Assembly: GCF_001730525.1 (NCBI RefSeq)
Contig: NZ_MDFN01000041.1
Location: forward strand, 1-38,200
From: Arcticibacter eurypsychrophilus
GTDB lineage: Bacteria; Bacteroidota; Bacteroidia; Sphingobacteriales; Sphingobacteriaceae
Direction of reading: 5' to 3'
DNA: 38,200 bases
Below are positions 23,431 through 33,168 of this stretch, piece after piece; the first letter of the stretch is position 1; every line of letters begins with the position of its first letter. The translations under genes and the position numbers were made by a program. The notes beneath the pieces were generated by a model. The model saw only the letters and a list, made by a program, of their open reading frames with translations, searched no databases and was not told the DNA's origin.

Positions 23431-25787
23431 AGATACACATAGGTGATCCCATCGCCACCGCGATCCTGATGTTCATCTTCTATCCGGGATACCTGCGCAT
23501 ATTTACTCAGGTATCCGCGGATTAGTTTTCTCAAAATACCATCCCCTTTTCCATGAATAATTTTAAGCGTTGAGATTCCCATCATCAAGGCTTTATCCAG
23601 ATACTTTTCTATTTCATATACAGCATCTTCCCCTCGCATTCCCCTTACATCAATCTCCGGACTGAATGATGCAAAACTCTCTGCAAGTTGCGAGGAGTAC
23701 GATCTTCGAATCTCTTTAGGAACTTCTTTTTTCGTAATCTTCTCTACCCGCTTACGTTTCACAACAGAGCGTAGTTCACCAATTGCCAGGATCACATTAT
23801 CCTTAGCTACATCAATCACCTGACCAATAGTTTCAGAATCAATCAATTTCACCCAGTCGCCATGTTTAAGTTCCTGATCAATAACAGGTTTTAAAGACGC
23901 AACTTCTTTTACCTGGTGTTTCTTTAACTCCTGCTGTAAATTCTGACGCAACTTAACAGTACTCTCTTTGTCAGCTTTTGTTTCTTTTATTTCCGAAATC
24001 GTATTTTCAATCAGTTTATTGGCGTTCAGGATAATACTTTGTGCCTCTTTCTTCGCATCCTTAAGAATAGAATTACGGTTTTCATCCAAAAAAATCTTCA
24101 ACTCTTCATTCTCCTGCAACAAAAGAGCAACCCGCTTTTGCTGTTTATCTACTGCTATCCGGGTTTCTAGTAATTCTTTTTTATCCCGCTCCAGATCAAC
24201 CAACAGCGTATCCACCTTCTTTTGCTGCGTTCCAATCTTCGCTTTAGCAGCATTTAAAATATGAAAAGGCAGACCAATCTTTTGTGCAATCTCAAAAGCA
24301 TAGGAGCTTCCAGGTTTACCAATCTCCAGAATATACATGGGCTGCATCTCCAGATTATTGAACATCATAGATGCATTTTCAAGCCCCTCAGTAGCATTGG
24401 CGTATAATTTAAGATTGGAGTAATGCGTTGTGACTACCCCTCTGATCCTCTTTTTATTTAACGCTTCTAATACAGCCTCAGCAATTGGCCCCCCGAACAA
24501 AGGATCCGTACCTGTACCAAATTCATCAATCAGCACTAATGTTTTGCCCCCAGAATTCTCCACAAAATACTTCATTTTTGACAAATGAGCACTGTAAGTA
24601 CTTAAGTCACTTTCAATAGACTGATCATCCCCTATATCCGCAAACACCTGTTTAAAGATCCCTACAGAAGAATGCTCATCTACGGGAACAAGAAGACCAG
24701 ATTGCACCATAATTTGTATCAGACCCACCGTTTTCATACAGACCGATTTACCCCCGGCATTAGGTCCCGAGACTACAATTACCCGCTGCTCTTCATCTAT
24801 ATTAATATTCAAAGGCACCACAGTGTGCCCCTCTTTTTTCAAAGCCAATATCAACAATGGATGTCTTGCATTGACCAGCTTTAACTCTGCCTTGTTCATT
24901 AATATAGGCATTTGCGATTCAGTCTTAATGGCAAATAAAGCCTTAGCCCGCACAAAATCAAGCTTGGTCAATAAACCATGGTAAGCCAGAAACAAAGGCA
25001 CATATGGACGGAGCTCATTACTGAGATGAACCAGAATACGTACAATCTCTCGACGTTTATCAAACTCCAGATCCCTCACCCTGTTATTGAGCTGAAACAC
25101 TTCTTCTGGCTCTAAATAAACCGTTTGTCCCGATGCAGATTCATCATGAACAAAACCCTTTACCTTTCTTTTATTTTCAGCCAGCAGAGGAATACATAAA
25201 CGTCCATCACGAATCGTTAATGACCCATCAGCTGTATAACCGCTATTTTGTGCTGCTTTAAAAATATGATCAATCTTTTTGCGGGCTTCCTGCTCTGCTT
25301 TTGCAATGCCAGCTACTATGTTCTGCAATTCAGCAGATGCATTGGATCTTATTTTCCCTTTTTCATCAATGATCAGCTCAATACTCCGGATGATCTTTTT
25401 TTCGATAGGCAGATGTTCAAACAAAGCTTCCAGCGTAGGATACCTTCCCTCTCGCTCATTGAAATAACTAATCACCGAAAAAACCGTCTGTAAGGAAAGC
25501 AGGACTTGTTGCAATTCGCCTTCCAATAGAAAGGCACCTTCCACACGAATCTTTTCAGCCAATGATTTGATATCAAATAAATGACGGATTGGCAATGGTG
25601 AATCATTCTCCAGAATCTCTTTAAACTCTTTCGTCTGACGAAGAAATTTATCAATATTATCGTAGTTGGTCATCATCTGGATCTTATCGACCATCTGACT
25701 GCCCATATCACTCAAACAAAGCGCTTTTATAAGTGCCTTTACCTCTGTAAACCCCAGTTTATCAGCAGCATTATTAGGATAGATCAT
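23427..25787 (-). CDS. mutS2: endonuclease MutS2
   Basis: 786-aa MutS2. MutS-like core and lever region, then the ABC-type ATPase with Walker A GPNAGGKS (341-348), the signature/Walker B run 'SDLSTYSAHLSKM' and 'TLVLIDEFGTGTDP', a long coiled-coil, and the C-terminal Smr domain (about 715-786, DVRGMRGEDAVYEIEKYL and HGKGDGILR), whose His-Gly-x-Gly centre is the nuclease motif. MutS2 processes branched DNA and stalled ribosomes in other bacteria and is not a mismatch repair protein. Its ATG overlaps the DUF4296 gene stop by one base (TAATG), so the pair is coupled. Complete length. Confidence 0.96.
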   Translation of the reverse strand: MIYPNNAADKLGFTEVKALIKALCLSDMGSQMVDKIQMMTNYDNIDKFLRQTKEFKEILENDSPLPIRHLFDIKSLAEKIRVEGAFLLEGELQQVLLSLQTVFSVISYFNEREGRYPTLEALFEHLPIEKKIIRSIELIIDEKGKIRSNASAELQNIVAGIAKAEQEARKKIDHIFKAAQNSGYTADGSLTIRDGRLCIPLLAENKRKVKGFVHDESASGQTVYLEPEEVFQLNNRVRDLEFDKRREIVRILVHLSNELRPYVPLFLAYHGLLTKLDFVRAKALFAIKTESQMPILMNKAELKLVNARHPLLILALKKEGHTVVPLNINIDEEQRVIVVSGPNAGGKSVCMKTVGLIQIMVQSGLLVPVDEHSSVGIFKQVFADIGDDQSIESDLSTYSAHLSKMKYFVENSGGKTLVLIDEFGTGTDPLFGGPIAEAVLEALNKKRIRGVVTTHYSNLKLYANATEGLENASMMFNNLEMQPMYILEIGKPGSSYAFEIAQKIGLPFHILNAAKAKIGTQQKKVDTLLVDLERDKKELLETRIAVDKQQKRVALLLQENEELKIFLDENRNSILKDAKKEAQSIILNANKLIENTISEIKETKADKESTVKLRQNLQQELKKHQVKEVASLKPVIDQELKHGDWVKLIDSETIGQVIDVAKDNVILAIGELRSVVKRKRVEKITKKEVPKEIRRSYSSQLAESFASFSPEIDVRGMRGEDAVYEIEKYLDKALMMGISTLKIIHGKGDGILRKLIRGYLSKYAQVSRIEDEHQDRGGDGITYVYL

Positions 25788-26368
25788 TATTTAATTCTAG
25801 CGTTCTTCAATGAATCCTTCTTCGTAGAATCCAATTTCATCTTTATTTTCTCTCTTTTCCACACATCCTGTAGAAATAACCTCTTCAGCGGGACTACTTT
25901 GAACGTATCAATTTTTATATACTGCTTGTTTAAGGAATCGTTCCGTACCGAATCCAGCTTTAATTTATTTCTGATCTCCAGCAATTTTTGTTCCTTATCA
26001 AATTTATTCTGCTGTATCATTTGTTTAGCAACTTCCAGATCAGTCTCCCTTTTCTCTAAAGCCTTCAATTTAGCGTTAACCGACTCATACATTATTTTTA
26101 GTTCATCTGGATGACGTGAATAATATTCCAGGCTTTTTCTAATACCAACAGAGTCTGTATTATGTTTTTTATATATCGCCATATACAGAGCTGCAATAGT
26201 ATTTCTATTGCTATCTGCGTACATAGTAGAGGCATAACCATCCACAAGATGCACATCTGTTAGCACATCTATCATCTCCTTTTCCCCTATAATTCCCTTA
26301 GGAGATCTGCCGGAATCGCAGGCAATAAAAAAAATCATTATAAAAAACAATAACAATAAACTCTTCAT
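25787..26368 (-). CDS. DUF4296 lipoprotein
   Basis: 193-aa protein. The signal ends in a lipobox (FFIACDSGRSPKG, Cys17), then the DUF4296 core: 'IIGEKEMIDVLTDVHLVDGYASTMYADSNRNT' and 'YKKHNTDSVGIRKSLEYYSRHPDELKIMYESV', followed by a lysine-rich helical C-terminus. Members are Bacteroidota-specific and of unknown function. It lies just upstream of mutS2 with a stop/start overlap of one base, and diverges from yggS across a 40-bp gap. Confidence 0.88.
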   Translation of the reverse strand: MKSLLLLFFIMIFFIACDSGRSPKGIIGEKEMIDVLTDVHLVDGYASTMYADSNRNTIAALYMAIYKKHNTDSVGIRKSLEYYSRHPDELKIMYESVNAKLKALEKRETDLEVAKQMIQQNKFDKEQKLLEIRNKLKLDSVRNDSLNKQYIKIDTFKVVPLKRLFLQDVWKREKIKMKLDSTKKDSLKNARIK

Positions 26369-26408
26369 TTATTAATTTAGCCAAATTTCGGGTTAAAAAT
26401 ACATATAA

Positions 26409-27170
26409 ATGAGCATTGCAGCTAACTTGTCCAAATTAAACAACGAACTAATTCCGCATCAGGTAACACTCGTAGCGGTATCAAAGACTAAGCCGGAAGC
26501 GGACTTAATGGAGGCGTATGAAGCCGGTCAGCGTCTTTTTGGCGAAAACCAGGTACAGGAACTTGTCGAAAAGTACGAACATCTGCCAAAAGACATCCAG
26601 TGGCATCTTTTGGGCCATCTCCAAACCAACAAGGTAAAATATATCGCCCCCTTTATCAGTCTCATCCATTCTGTCGACAGCCTGAAGCTGCTTAAAGAAA
26701 TAGATAAACAGGGAGAGAAAAACAATCGTGTTATTGATTGTCTCCTGCAAATCTATATTGCCGATGAAGAGACGAAATTTGGTTTAGACTTTGATGAGGT
26801 AGTAGAACTCCTTCGTTCTGAAGAGTTTGCTCAAATCAAGTTCGCACGGATTGTTGGCGTAATGAGTATTGCTACCAACACAGAGAATCAAAAACAGATT
26901 AAAGATGAATTTTACGAATTAAAAATTCTTTTCAATGGTCTGAAATCTTCTTTTTTCAGAAAAGAAGATACATTTAAAGAGATCTCCATGGGCATGTCAT
27001 CCGATTATAAAATAGCAATTGAAGAAGGCAGCACCATGGTAAGGATCGGAAGTACCATCTTTGGCAAACGTGTAATCCCGCACTGGAAAAACAAATCAAC
27101 GGATAAACCTGATGCAGAAGAAGCAGACGAACATGATGTTCAAGATCCAGCATCTGCTGATCCCGAATAG
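26409..27170 (+). CDS. yggS: YggS/PROSC-family pyridoxal phosphate homeostasis protein
   Basis: 253-aa PLP-binding protein (PLPBP/COG0325). The PLP-linked lysine is Lys26 in 'TLVAVSKTKPEADLMEAYEAG'; further motifs are 'LFGENQVQELVEKYE', 'IQWHLLGHLQTNKVKYIAP', and 'EISMGMSSDYKIAIEEGSTMVRIGSTIFGKR'. It maintains vitamin B6 balance and has no catalysis of its own. An acidic, low-complexity tail of about 25 residues ends the protein, beyond the usual fold. First gene of a plus-strand run leading to aspartate kinase. Confidence 0.95.
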   Translation: MSIAANLSKLNNELIPHQVTLVAVSKTKPEADLMEAYEAGQRLFGENQVQELVEKYEHLPKDIQWHLLGHLQTNKVKYIAPFISLIHSVDSLKLLKEIDKQGEKNNRVIDCLLQIYIADEETKFGLDFDEVVELLRSEEFAQIKFARIVGVMSIATNTENQKQIKDEFYELKILFNGLKSSFFRKEDTFKEISMGMSSDYKIAIEEGSTMVRIGSTIFGKRVIPHWKNKSTDKPDAEEADEHDVQDPASADPE

Positions 27171-27226
27171 AATAGTGTAAAGCAACCAATGATTGCACCT
27201 TTAAACGATACCTCAGCATCAAAAAG

Positions 27227-27724
27227 ATGAATATGAACATAACGATCCGAAAAGCTCTTAGAGCAGACTGTAGCCGCCTTTTAGAGCTTGTTCATGGTCT
27301 GGCTTTATTTGAAAAAGCACCGGAAGAAGTAACCGTTACGCTGGAAGAATTTGAAGAAGCTGGGTTTGGAGAAAACCCTGTATGGAATTCCTTTGTGGCA
27401 GAGGTCAATGGAAGAGTGGAAGGTTTTGCTTTATACTACACCCGTTTCTCCACCTGGAAAGGATGCCGGATGTATCTGGAAGACTTCTATGTGGATGAAA
27501 CACTCCGAGGTCAGGGAGTGGGCACACTTTTATTCGAGGCTACAATCAAGGAAGCACAAGATAAGAAGTTTAATGGCATCAGCTGGCAGGTACTCGATTG
27601 GAATGAACCCGCTATCTCTTTTTATAAAAAATACAATGCCCGCTTTGAAGGCGAGTGGATCAACGTTTCATTAAGCAAGGAGCAGCTCAGCGCTTCAGGC
27701 TTTTCACAAATAGTACATGACTGA
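27227..27724 (+). CDS. GNAT-family N-acetyltransferase (diamine acetyltransferase-like)
   Basis: 165-aa GNAT: 'IRKALRADCSRLLELVHGLALFEKAPEEVTVTLEEFEEAGFG' and 'YLEDFYVDETLRGQGVGTLLFEATIKEAQ' with the acetyl-CoA motif RGQGVG, then 'WQVLDWNEPAISFYKKYNA'. The whole pattern resembles spermidine/thialysine acetyltransferases (SSAT2-like), so an amine substrate is plausible but unproven. It overlaps the aspartate kinase start by eight bases. A second in-frame ATG two codons downstream is equally possible as start. Confidence 0.9.
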   Translation: MNMNITIRKALRADCSRLLELVHGLALFEKAPEEVTVTLEEFEEAGFGENPVWNSFVAEVNGRVEGFALYYTRFSTWKGCRMYLEDFYVDETLRGQGVGTLLFEATIKEAQDKKFNGISWQVLDWNEPAISFYKKYNARFEGEWINVSLSKEQLSASGFSQIVHD

Positions 27725-28985
27725 AGTATATAAATTTGGCGGTGCATCTGTAAAAGATGCCGAAGGCATAAGAAATCTGGTTAATATCGTATCCTCTATT
27801 CCCAAAGACAAACTCTTGATTGTCGTGTCTGCTATGGGAAAGACCACCAACAGCCTCGAAGCTGTTTTGAATGCCTATTATGATAAAGGCACAAATACGC
27901 AGGAACTATTAAATGCCGTAAAATCTTATCATAATACCCTAATCAAAGAACTCTTTGATGATGAAGCACATCCCGTTTATGATGATATAGCGAATACCTT
28001 TGTGGAGATCGACTGGATCCTGGAGGAAGAACCCTATGACAGTTACGAGTACCTGTATGACCAGATTGTTTCCGTTGGAGAGCTTGTATCTTCTAAAATA
28101 ATCAGCCATTACCTCAACCAATGTGGTATAACCAATCAATGGGTAGACGCCCGAAGTTATATCCTGACTGATAATACGTATACAAGAGGCAAGGTCGACT
28201 GGGATAAAACATCAAAAAAAATAAGCGAACAATTAGTACAGGTACTTGACAGTAAATATATTGTTACACAAGGTTTTATTGCTGGAACATCCGAAAACTT
28301 CACGACTACACTTGGACGCGAAGGATCTGACTATTCCGCTGCCATATTTGCCTCCTGCCTCAAGGCTGAATCCGTTACAATCTGGAAAGATGTACCCGGT
28401 GTGTTAAACGCGGATCCAAAATTATTTTCCAACACCAAAAAATATGATGTACTCTCCTACCGGGAAGCCATAGAAATGACTTACTATGGAGCAACAGTTA
28501 TCCATCCTAAAACGATTAAACCCTTACAGAATAATAACATCCCGCTGTTTGTAAAACCCTTTCATTCACCGGAAGAGAGTGGCACCTGTATCATGGATAC
28601 CGATATCGTGGCAACAGAACCTGCAGTGATCATAAAAAACAGGCAGATTCTAATTTCCATGAGCACTAAAGATTTATCTTTTATTACGGAGAGTCATATC
28701 AGCACGATCTATAAAAACCTCTCTGATAGTGCAATTAAAATGAATATGGTACAGGTAGGCGCAACAAGTTTGTCTGGCTGCATTGATCATGATGAAAGGA
28801 AGTTCCCTGCATTAATATCCCTGCTGGAGCAAAACTTCATGGTTAAATATAACGATGGTCTCCTACTGATTACCATGAGGCATTTTCAGCGGGATCTATT
28901 AAATGAATTGACGAAAGGACAAATTATCATGCTGGAACAAAATAGTAGAAACACCGCTCAGGTCGTTTTAAAACAGAAAGAATGA
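27717..28985 (+). CDS. lysC: aspartate kinase
   Basis: 422-aa monofunctional aspartokinase, phosphorylating aspartate as the first step to lysine, threonine, methionine and diaminopimelate. N-terminal 'VYKFGGASVKDAEGIRNLV' is the nucleotide-binding motif; 'TTLGREGSDYSAAIFASCLKAESVTIWKDVPGVLNADPK' is the catalytic centre; ACT-type regulatory segments follow from about residue 300 ('LISMSTKDLSFITESHISTIYKNLSDSAIKMNMVQVGATSLSGCID'). Complete length. It is packed between the acetyltransferase (8-bp overlap) and the methyltransferase (ATGA overlap). Confidence 0.95.
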   Translation: MTEVYKFGGASVKDAEGIRNLVNIVSSIPKDKLLIVVSAMGKTTNSLEAVLNAYYDKGTNTQELLNAVKSYHNTLIKELFDDEAHPVYDDIANTFVEIDWILEEEPYDSYEYLYDQIVSVGELVSSKIISHYLNQCGITNQWVDARSYILTDNTYTRGKVDWDKTSKKISEQLVQVLDSKYIVTQGFIAGTSENFTTTLGREGSDYSAAIFASCLKAESVTIWKDVPGVLNADPKLFSNTKKYDVLSYREAIEMTYYGATVIHPKTIKPLQNNNIPLFVKPFHSPEESGTCIMDTDIVATEPAVIIKNRQILISMSTKDLSFITESHISTIYKNLSDSAIKMNMVQVGATSLSGCIDHDERKFPALISLLEQNFMVKYNDGLLLITMRHFQRDLLNELTKGQIIMLEQNSRNTAQVVLKQKE

Positions 28986-30172
28986 ACCAGGTAATCCTTC
29001 AGAATGATGTCCAGAACTATATAAAAAGGAACCTGACAGCTGACATAACCAAAATTATGCTGGCTAAAAGTCCCTTTAAGGATGTGAGCTCAAAAGAGCT
29101 GGCTGAACAGATCGATAGTAAACATCGGGCAGAAAAGAAACTACCCACCTGGTTTCATGCTGATCAGATCTATTATCCATCAAAATTAGCAGTAGAGCAG
29201 ACCTCTTCTGAAGCTACTGCCAGCTATAAATCTCAATTAATAAAGGGAAACCACATTCTTGATCTTACCGGAGGATTTGGTGTAGATAGCTATTTTTTCT
29301 CCAAAGTTGCCCAACAGGTCATCTACTGCGAGCAAAACAAAGAACTTGCAGAAATTGCCAAATACAATCTGACCACTTTAGGCCTCATAAATGTAGATTT
29401 TTTCAATGAGGACGGGCTAACTTTCCTTCAAAAAAGCACTAAAATATTTGACACCGTCTATATCGATCCATCCCGGAGAGTGGAAAACAAGAAAGTATTC
29501 ATGCTACAGGATACAGAACCCAATGTAATTGAGAACTTACCACTGCTATTAGAAAAAACGCATCAGTTGGTAATCAAAACATCCCCCATGCTGGATCTCC
29601 AGGCAGGGTTAAAAGAGTTTGGCGCTTATGTGAGGGAAATACATGTAGTCAGTTATAAAAACGACTGTAAGGAGCTTCTATGGGTACTCCAACCTGAAAT
29701 ATGTACTAGGCCTCAAATTCATTGTGCCATGCTATCGACACAAAAAACGCTGCTTTTTAACTTCTATATAGAGTCTGAGAAAAATTCTGAGATACTTAAT
29801 TATTCTGATCCCCTATCCTATCTTTATGAGCCCGATGTAGCCATACTCAAGGCCGGTGCATTTAAATCTACAGCTATAAAATATGGGGTGCAGAAACTAA
29901 ACATCAATACACATCTCTATACCGCTGACAGTGTTGTAAATGATTTTCCTGGCAAAACGTTTAAAGTAATTTCTGCCATACCCTATAAAGACTTTATCAA
30001 GAAAAAGATAAAAGGGAGCTTTAATGTCATCAGTAGAAATTTCCCTTTAACCCCGGAACAACTCAAAAAGAAACATAAACTTAGTGACGGAGGTGAAGTG
30101 TTTTTACTATTTACAACCGGCTGCAGCGGTAACCTGGTTACTATAGAAGCAGAACGGTTAGTTAAATCATAA
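28982..30172 (+). CDS. THUMP-like class I SAM-dependent methyltransferase
   Basis: 396-aa protein. A Rossmann methyltransferase core is marked by motif I 'HILDLTGGFGVDSYFFSK' and motif IV 'VYIDPSRRVENKKVFMLQDTEPN', and the later part fits the THUMP-like/PG_1098 ferredoxin-like domain found in Bacteroidota, which probably methylates RNA. Its ATG overlaps the aspartate kinase stop (ATGA), so the genes are translationally coupled although the functions look unrelated. A bidirectional terminator follows. Confidence 0.88.
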   Translation: MNQVILQNDVQNYIKRNLTADITKIMLAKSPFKDVSSKELAEQIDSKHRAEKKLPTWFHADQIYYPSKLAVEQTSSEATASYKSQLIKGNHILDLTGGFGVDSYFFSKVAQQVIYCEQNKELAEIAKYNLTTLGLINVDFFNEDGLTFLQKSTKIFDTVYIDPSRRVENKKVFMLQDTEPNVIENLPLLLEKTHQLVIKTSPMLDLQAGLKEFGAYVREIHVVSYKNDCKELLWVLQPEICTRPQIHCAMLSTQKTLLFNFYIESEKNSEILNYSDPLSYLYEPDVAILKAGAFKSTAIKYGVQKLNINTHLYTADSVVNDFPGKTFKVISAIPYKDFIKKKIKGSFNVISRNFPLTPEQLKKKHKLSDGGEVFLLFTTGCSGNLVTIEAERLVKS

Positions 30173-30198
30173 AAAAAGCCCCAAATATGGAGCTTTTT
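30173..30198. terminator. bidirectional terminator between convergent genes
   Basis: Stem AAAAAGC-C-CC / GG-A-GCTTTTT around a six-base loop, with A run on the left and T run on the right, between the methyltransferase (plus) and peroxiredoxin (minus) genes. Works for either direction. Confidence 0.8.
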
Positions 30199-30214
30199 AT
30201 AAAACAACCTAAAA

Positions 30215-30850
30215 TTACTTATCAGGTTGAGGAGTAAAACGCAGATATGGTTTTACAATCCGGTATCCCTTAGGAAATTTGGCATCGATATCTTCAGTTT
30301 TAATTGAATTAGCAACAACAACATCTTCGCCTTCTTTCCAATCTGCAGGAGTTGCTACACTATACTTGGCTGTCAGCTGTAAAGAATCAATCACACGTAG
30401 CACTTCTTGAAAGTTCCTTCCTGTAGAAGCAGGATAGGTAATCATCAATTTCACCTTTTTATCAGGGGAGATAATAAATAATGAACGAACCGTTAATGTA
30501 TCTGATGCATTCGGATGAATCATACCATACGCATTCGAAATCTCTTTATTTTCATCCGCTATTAAAGGGAAGTCAATCTCTACACCCTGAGTCTCGTTAA
30601 TATCCTGAATCCAACCCTCATGTTTCACTAATCCATCTACACTTAATGCAAGTACCTTCACATTACGCTTAACAAATTCCTCTTTTAAAGCAGCTGTCGC
30701 TCCTAATTCTGTAGTACATACCGGGGTATAATCAGCGGGATGTGAAAACAATACGACCCAGCTATCACCTGCATAGTCGTAAAAATCAATTACACCCAAG
30801 GAAGTCTGGGCAGTAAAATTTGGTGCTGTATCTCCTAGTCTTAAACTCAT
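30215..30850 (-). CDS. 1-Cys (Prx6-type) peroxiredoxin
   Basis: 211-aa thiol peroxidase. The active-site motif 'FSHPADYTPVCTTELG' holds peroxidatic Cys45; no second cysteine is present in the protein, so it is of the 1-Cys type, reduced by an external thiol. The C-terminal 'YLRFTPQPD' matches the end of the Prx6/AhpC1-like group. It removes hydrogen peroxide and organic peroxides. It stands alone between two terminator regions. Confidence 0.94.
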   Translation of the reverse strand: MSLRLGDTAPNFTAQTSLGVIDFYDYAGDSWVVLFSHPADYTPVCTTELGATAALKEEFVKRNVKVLALSVDGLVKHEGWIQDINETQGVEIDFPLIADENKEISNAYGMIHPNASDTLTVRSLFIISPDKKVKLMITYPASTGRNFQEVLRVIDSLQLTAKYSVATPADWKEGEDVVVANSIKTEDIDAKFPKGYRIVKPYLRFTPQPDK

Positions 30851-30955
30851 AATAGTAAGTATTTAATTTTTAAAGTTAAGTCTACTAATTTAATAGATAT
30901 ATGGAAAGCAATGAAATAATTATGTCTGCTCAACATCATAATTGCTAAGGCATGA

Positions 30956-31876
30956 TCACAAATTTAGCTGACCTGATTTTATCATGATTTTAGGTCCGGC
31001 CAACGTAGTTCCCAATACCTCATTCCACTTCTTTATCGTATAATCTGCAAGAATGGGCGTGTCTTTTTCGTCATGCTGATGCAGGAAAAACCAGGCAGAT
31101 TGCAAACCTAGTTTTTTCCACTCCGCAATGCGGTCAATCCATTCATCCACCCGTTTATAATCCGTGGGGTGCAAACCGTTACCGACAAAACGAATAAAAG
31201 CATGTGGCGTAGGAAGTTCCATGTGGACGCAGTCCCGCCTTCCACTTGCATCTGTAATCACCGCTCCTACCTGATGTGTGGAAAGCATGTCGAAGTAATC
31301 TTTTCGTGCCGAAACATCCTTATACCATCCTTCATGGCGCACTTCCACAAACAGGTCGAAATCTTTAGGCAAGGACTCCAGATAATCAGACAAGACCTGC
31401 AGATTCGCTGGACCAAAATTATCACTTAACTGAAGAAAACTAGGCCCTAGATATTTACCAAACTCCATGATGCTTGAAAGGTACTTTGTAGTCGCTTCTT
31501 CCGCATTCTTCAACCTTTTAATGTGACTGATGGTCTGAGAGATCTTGGGACAAAACTTAAATTCCGCTCCTCTCGCTTCAGCCTTCTCCCGCCAGGTTAT
31601 AATCTGTTCCTTTTCGGGAAGCTTATAAAACACGGCATTGAGCTCTATAGAATTAAAATGCTTCACATATTCGTTCAGGAACAGGATGTCTTTCAGTTTA
31701 TCCGGATAGATTAAACCCTTCCACTCTTTCCTTCCCCATTTGGCGCAGCCAATATACGAAGGCAGATCTTTTAATACTTTAGCCTGCTTTAAAACAGCAG
31801 TGGTTAAAGCACTATCTGCAGGCAACGTAAAATCAATGCCCGCTAATTCATTTTCAGGTACTTTACCGAAATCCAT
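30956..31876 (-). CDS. DUF72 protein
   Basis: 306-aa TIM-barrel-like protein: 'PSYIGCAKWGRKEWKGLIYPDKLKDILFLNEYVKHFNSIELNAVFYKLPEKEQI' and 'FKFCPKISQTISHIKRLKN' near the start, with 'VEVRHEGWY', 'VITDASGRRD', 'FIRFVGNG' and 'WFFLHQHDE' downstream, all DUF72 hallmarks. A distant relation to xylose-isomerase-like barrels is known for the family but no activity is established. It follows the rplT terminator by a few bases and may be independently transcribed; no good promoter was seen. Confidence 0.9.
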   Translation of the reverse strand: MDFGKVPENELAGIDFTLPADSALTTAVLKQAKVLKDLPSYIGCAKWGRKEWKGLIYPDKLKDILFLNEYVKHFNSIELNAVFYKLPEKEQIITWREKAEARGAEFKFCPKISQTISHIKRLKNAEEATTKYLSSIMEFGKYLGPSFLQLSDNFGPANLQVLSDYLESLPKDFDLFVEVRHEGWYKDVSARKDYFDMLSTHQVGAVITDASGRRDCVHMELPTPHAFIRFVGNGLHPTDYKRVDEWIDRIAEWKKLGLQSAWFFLHQHDEKDTPILADYTIKKWNEVLGTTLAGPKIMIKSGQLNL

Positions 31877-31889
31877 AGTTCATAAAACG

Positions 31890-31919
31890 AAAAAAGGGAG
31901 TCATTGTGTGACTCCCTTT
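31890..31919 (-). terminator. intrinsic terminator of the thrS-infC-rpmI-rplT operon
   Basis: Eleven-bp perfect stem AAAGGGAGTCA / TGACTCCCTTT with a five-base loop, followed on the minus strand by a T run. It lies about 30 bp past the rplT stop. Confidence 0.9.
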
Positions 31920-31948
31920 GTAGTAAATTGTATTAAAAATACAACGAT

Positions 31949-32293
31949 TTATTTTACAGCATCAATGATTGCTTTGAAAGCAACTGGCTCATTCATTGCC
32001 AAGTCAGCTAAAACCTTACGGTTTAAACCAATTTCCTTAGCAGCTAATTTACCAATCAACTGAGAATACGAGATTCCGTGTTGACGTGCACCAGCATTAA
32101 TACGTTGAATCCATAATGCTCTGAATTCTCTTTTCTTAGTCTTACGGTCACGGTACGCATACTGTAAACCCTTTTCTAATGTATTCTTTGCAACAGTATA
32201 AACCTTGCTGCGAGATCCGTAATAGCCTTTGGCTAAATTTAAGATCTTTTTTCTTCTTCTTCTTGACGCTACTGCGTTTACCGAACGTGGCAT
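31949..32293 (-). CDS. rplT: 50S ribosomal protein L20
   Basis: 114-aa L20, an early-assembly 23S rRNA-binding protein. The very basic N-terminus ([18 protein letters not shown]) and '[27 protein letters not shown]' are diagnostic. In many bacteria L20 represses its own operon by binding the messenger; no such site could be told from the sequence here. 74 bp separate it from rpmI. Confidence 0.98.
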   Translation of the reverse strand: MPRSVNAVASRRRRKKILNLAKGYYGSRSKVYTVAKNTLEKGLQYAYRDRKTKKREFRALWIQRINAGARQHGISYSQLIGKLAAKEIGLNRKVLADLAMNEPVAFKAIIDAVK

Positions 32294-32367
32294 GTTGTTT
32301 GATTTTTGGCAGACGGTGTCGCTTATTAGGCAATCTTAAAACCGGGTACCAGGTGACATTAATTAAT

Positions 32368-32568
32368 TTACTTTCCTATTGCAAGCATTCTCTTCACGTT
32401 TCCTAAGTCAGCATTAGATACTAAGCTGGTCTGACCTAAGTTACGCTTACGTTTGGTTGACATCTTGGTTAAGATGTGGCTCTTAAACGCATTCTTCCTT
32501 GCAATTTTACCGGTTCCAGTAAGCCTAAAACGCTTTTTAGCACTGGAATTGGTCTTCATTTTTGGCAT
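32368..32568 (-). CDS. rpmI: 50S ribosomal protein L35
   Basis: 66-aa L35: [20 protein letters not shown] is the standard N-terminus. It lies between infC (19-bp gap) and rplT, the universal order. Confidence 0.98.
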   Translation of the reverse strand: MPKMKTNSSAKKRFRLTGTGKIARKNAFKSHILTKMSTKRKRNLGQTSLVSNADLGNVKRMLAIGK

Positions 32569-32587
32569 AACTCTATTTATTTATTGT

Positions 32588-33166
32588 TTATTTCTTTGCT
32601 CTCGGGCCAACGATTAAAAACATTCGTTTTCCTTCTAATTTTGGTAATTGTTCCACTTTACCTACATCTTCTAAAGCCTGTGCAAACCGCAACAAAAGAA
32701 TTTCACCTTGTTCTTTGTAAACGATCGCTCTACCCTTAAAATGAACGTAGGCACGAACCTTCTCTCCTGCTTCCAGGAAACCCATTGCATGTTTCAATTT
32801 AAATTGAAAGTCATGCTCATTGGTGTTAGGCCCAAAACGGATTTCTTTAATAACCGTTTGCTTTGCATTTGCCTTTATCTCTTTAAGCTTTTTCTTTTGC
32901 TCATAGATAAACTTGTTATAGTCAATAACTCTACAGACAGGAGGATCAGCATTAGGTGAGATTTCGACTAAATCCAGCTCTTGCTCATCCGCAATTCTTC
33001 TGGCGTCAGCCAAAGCCATAATACCTTGTTGTTCAACATTTTCTCCAACAAGCCGTACTTGCGGAGCCCTGATATACTCGTTAATGTTGTGCTCAGCCTC
33101 TTTTTTCTTAAACGGAGGTCTTGGTCCGCGTGGACCTTTGTTAAACCCTGGTCTTCCTAATGCCAA
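32588..33166 (-). CDS. infC: translation initiation factor IF-3 (TTG start)
   Basis: 192-aa IF-3, which keeps ribosomal subunits apart and checks the start codon. N-terminal domain '[20 protein letters not shown]', linker helix '[17 protein letters not shown]', C-terminal domain '[46 protein letters not shown]'. The start is TTG, two bases after the thrS stop; no ATG or GTG precedes the conserved N-terminus in this frame. IF-3 genes often use rare starts so that IF-3 can limit its own synthesis (established in E. coli, where AUU is used), so the TTG start is probably real. Confidence 0.95.
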   Translation of the reverse strand: MALGRPGFNKGPRGPRPPFKKKEAEHNINEYIRAPQVRLVGENVEQQGIMALADARRIADEQELDLVEISPNADPPVCRVIDYNKFIYEQKKKLKEIKANAKQTVIKEIRFGPNTNEHDFQFKLKHAMGFLEAGEKVRAYVHFKGRAIVYKEQGEILLLRFAQALEDVGKVEQLPKLEGKRMFLIVGPRAKK

Positions 33167-33168
33167 AT

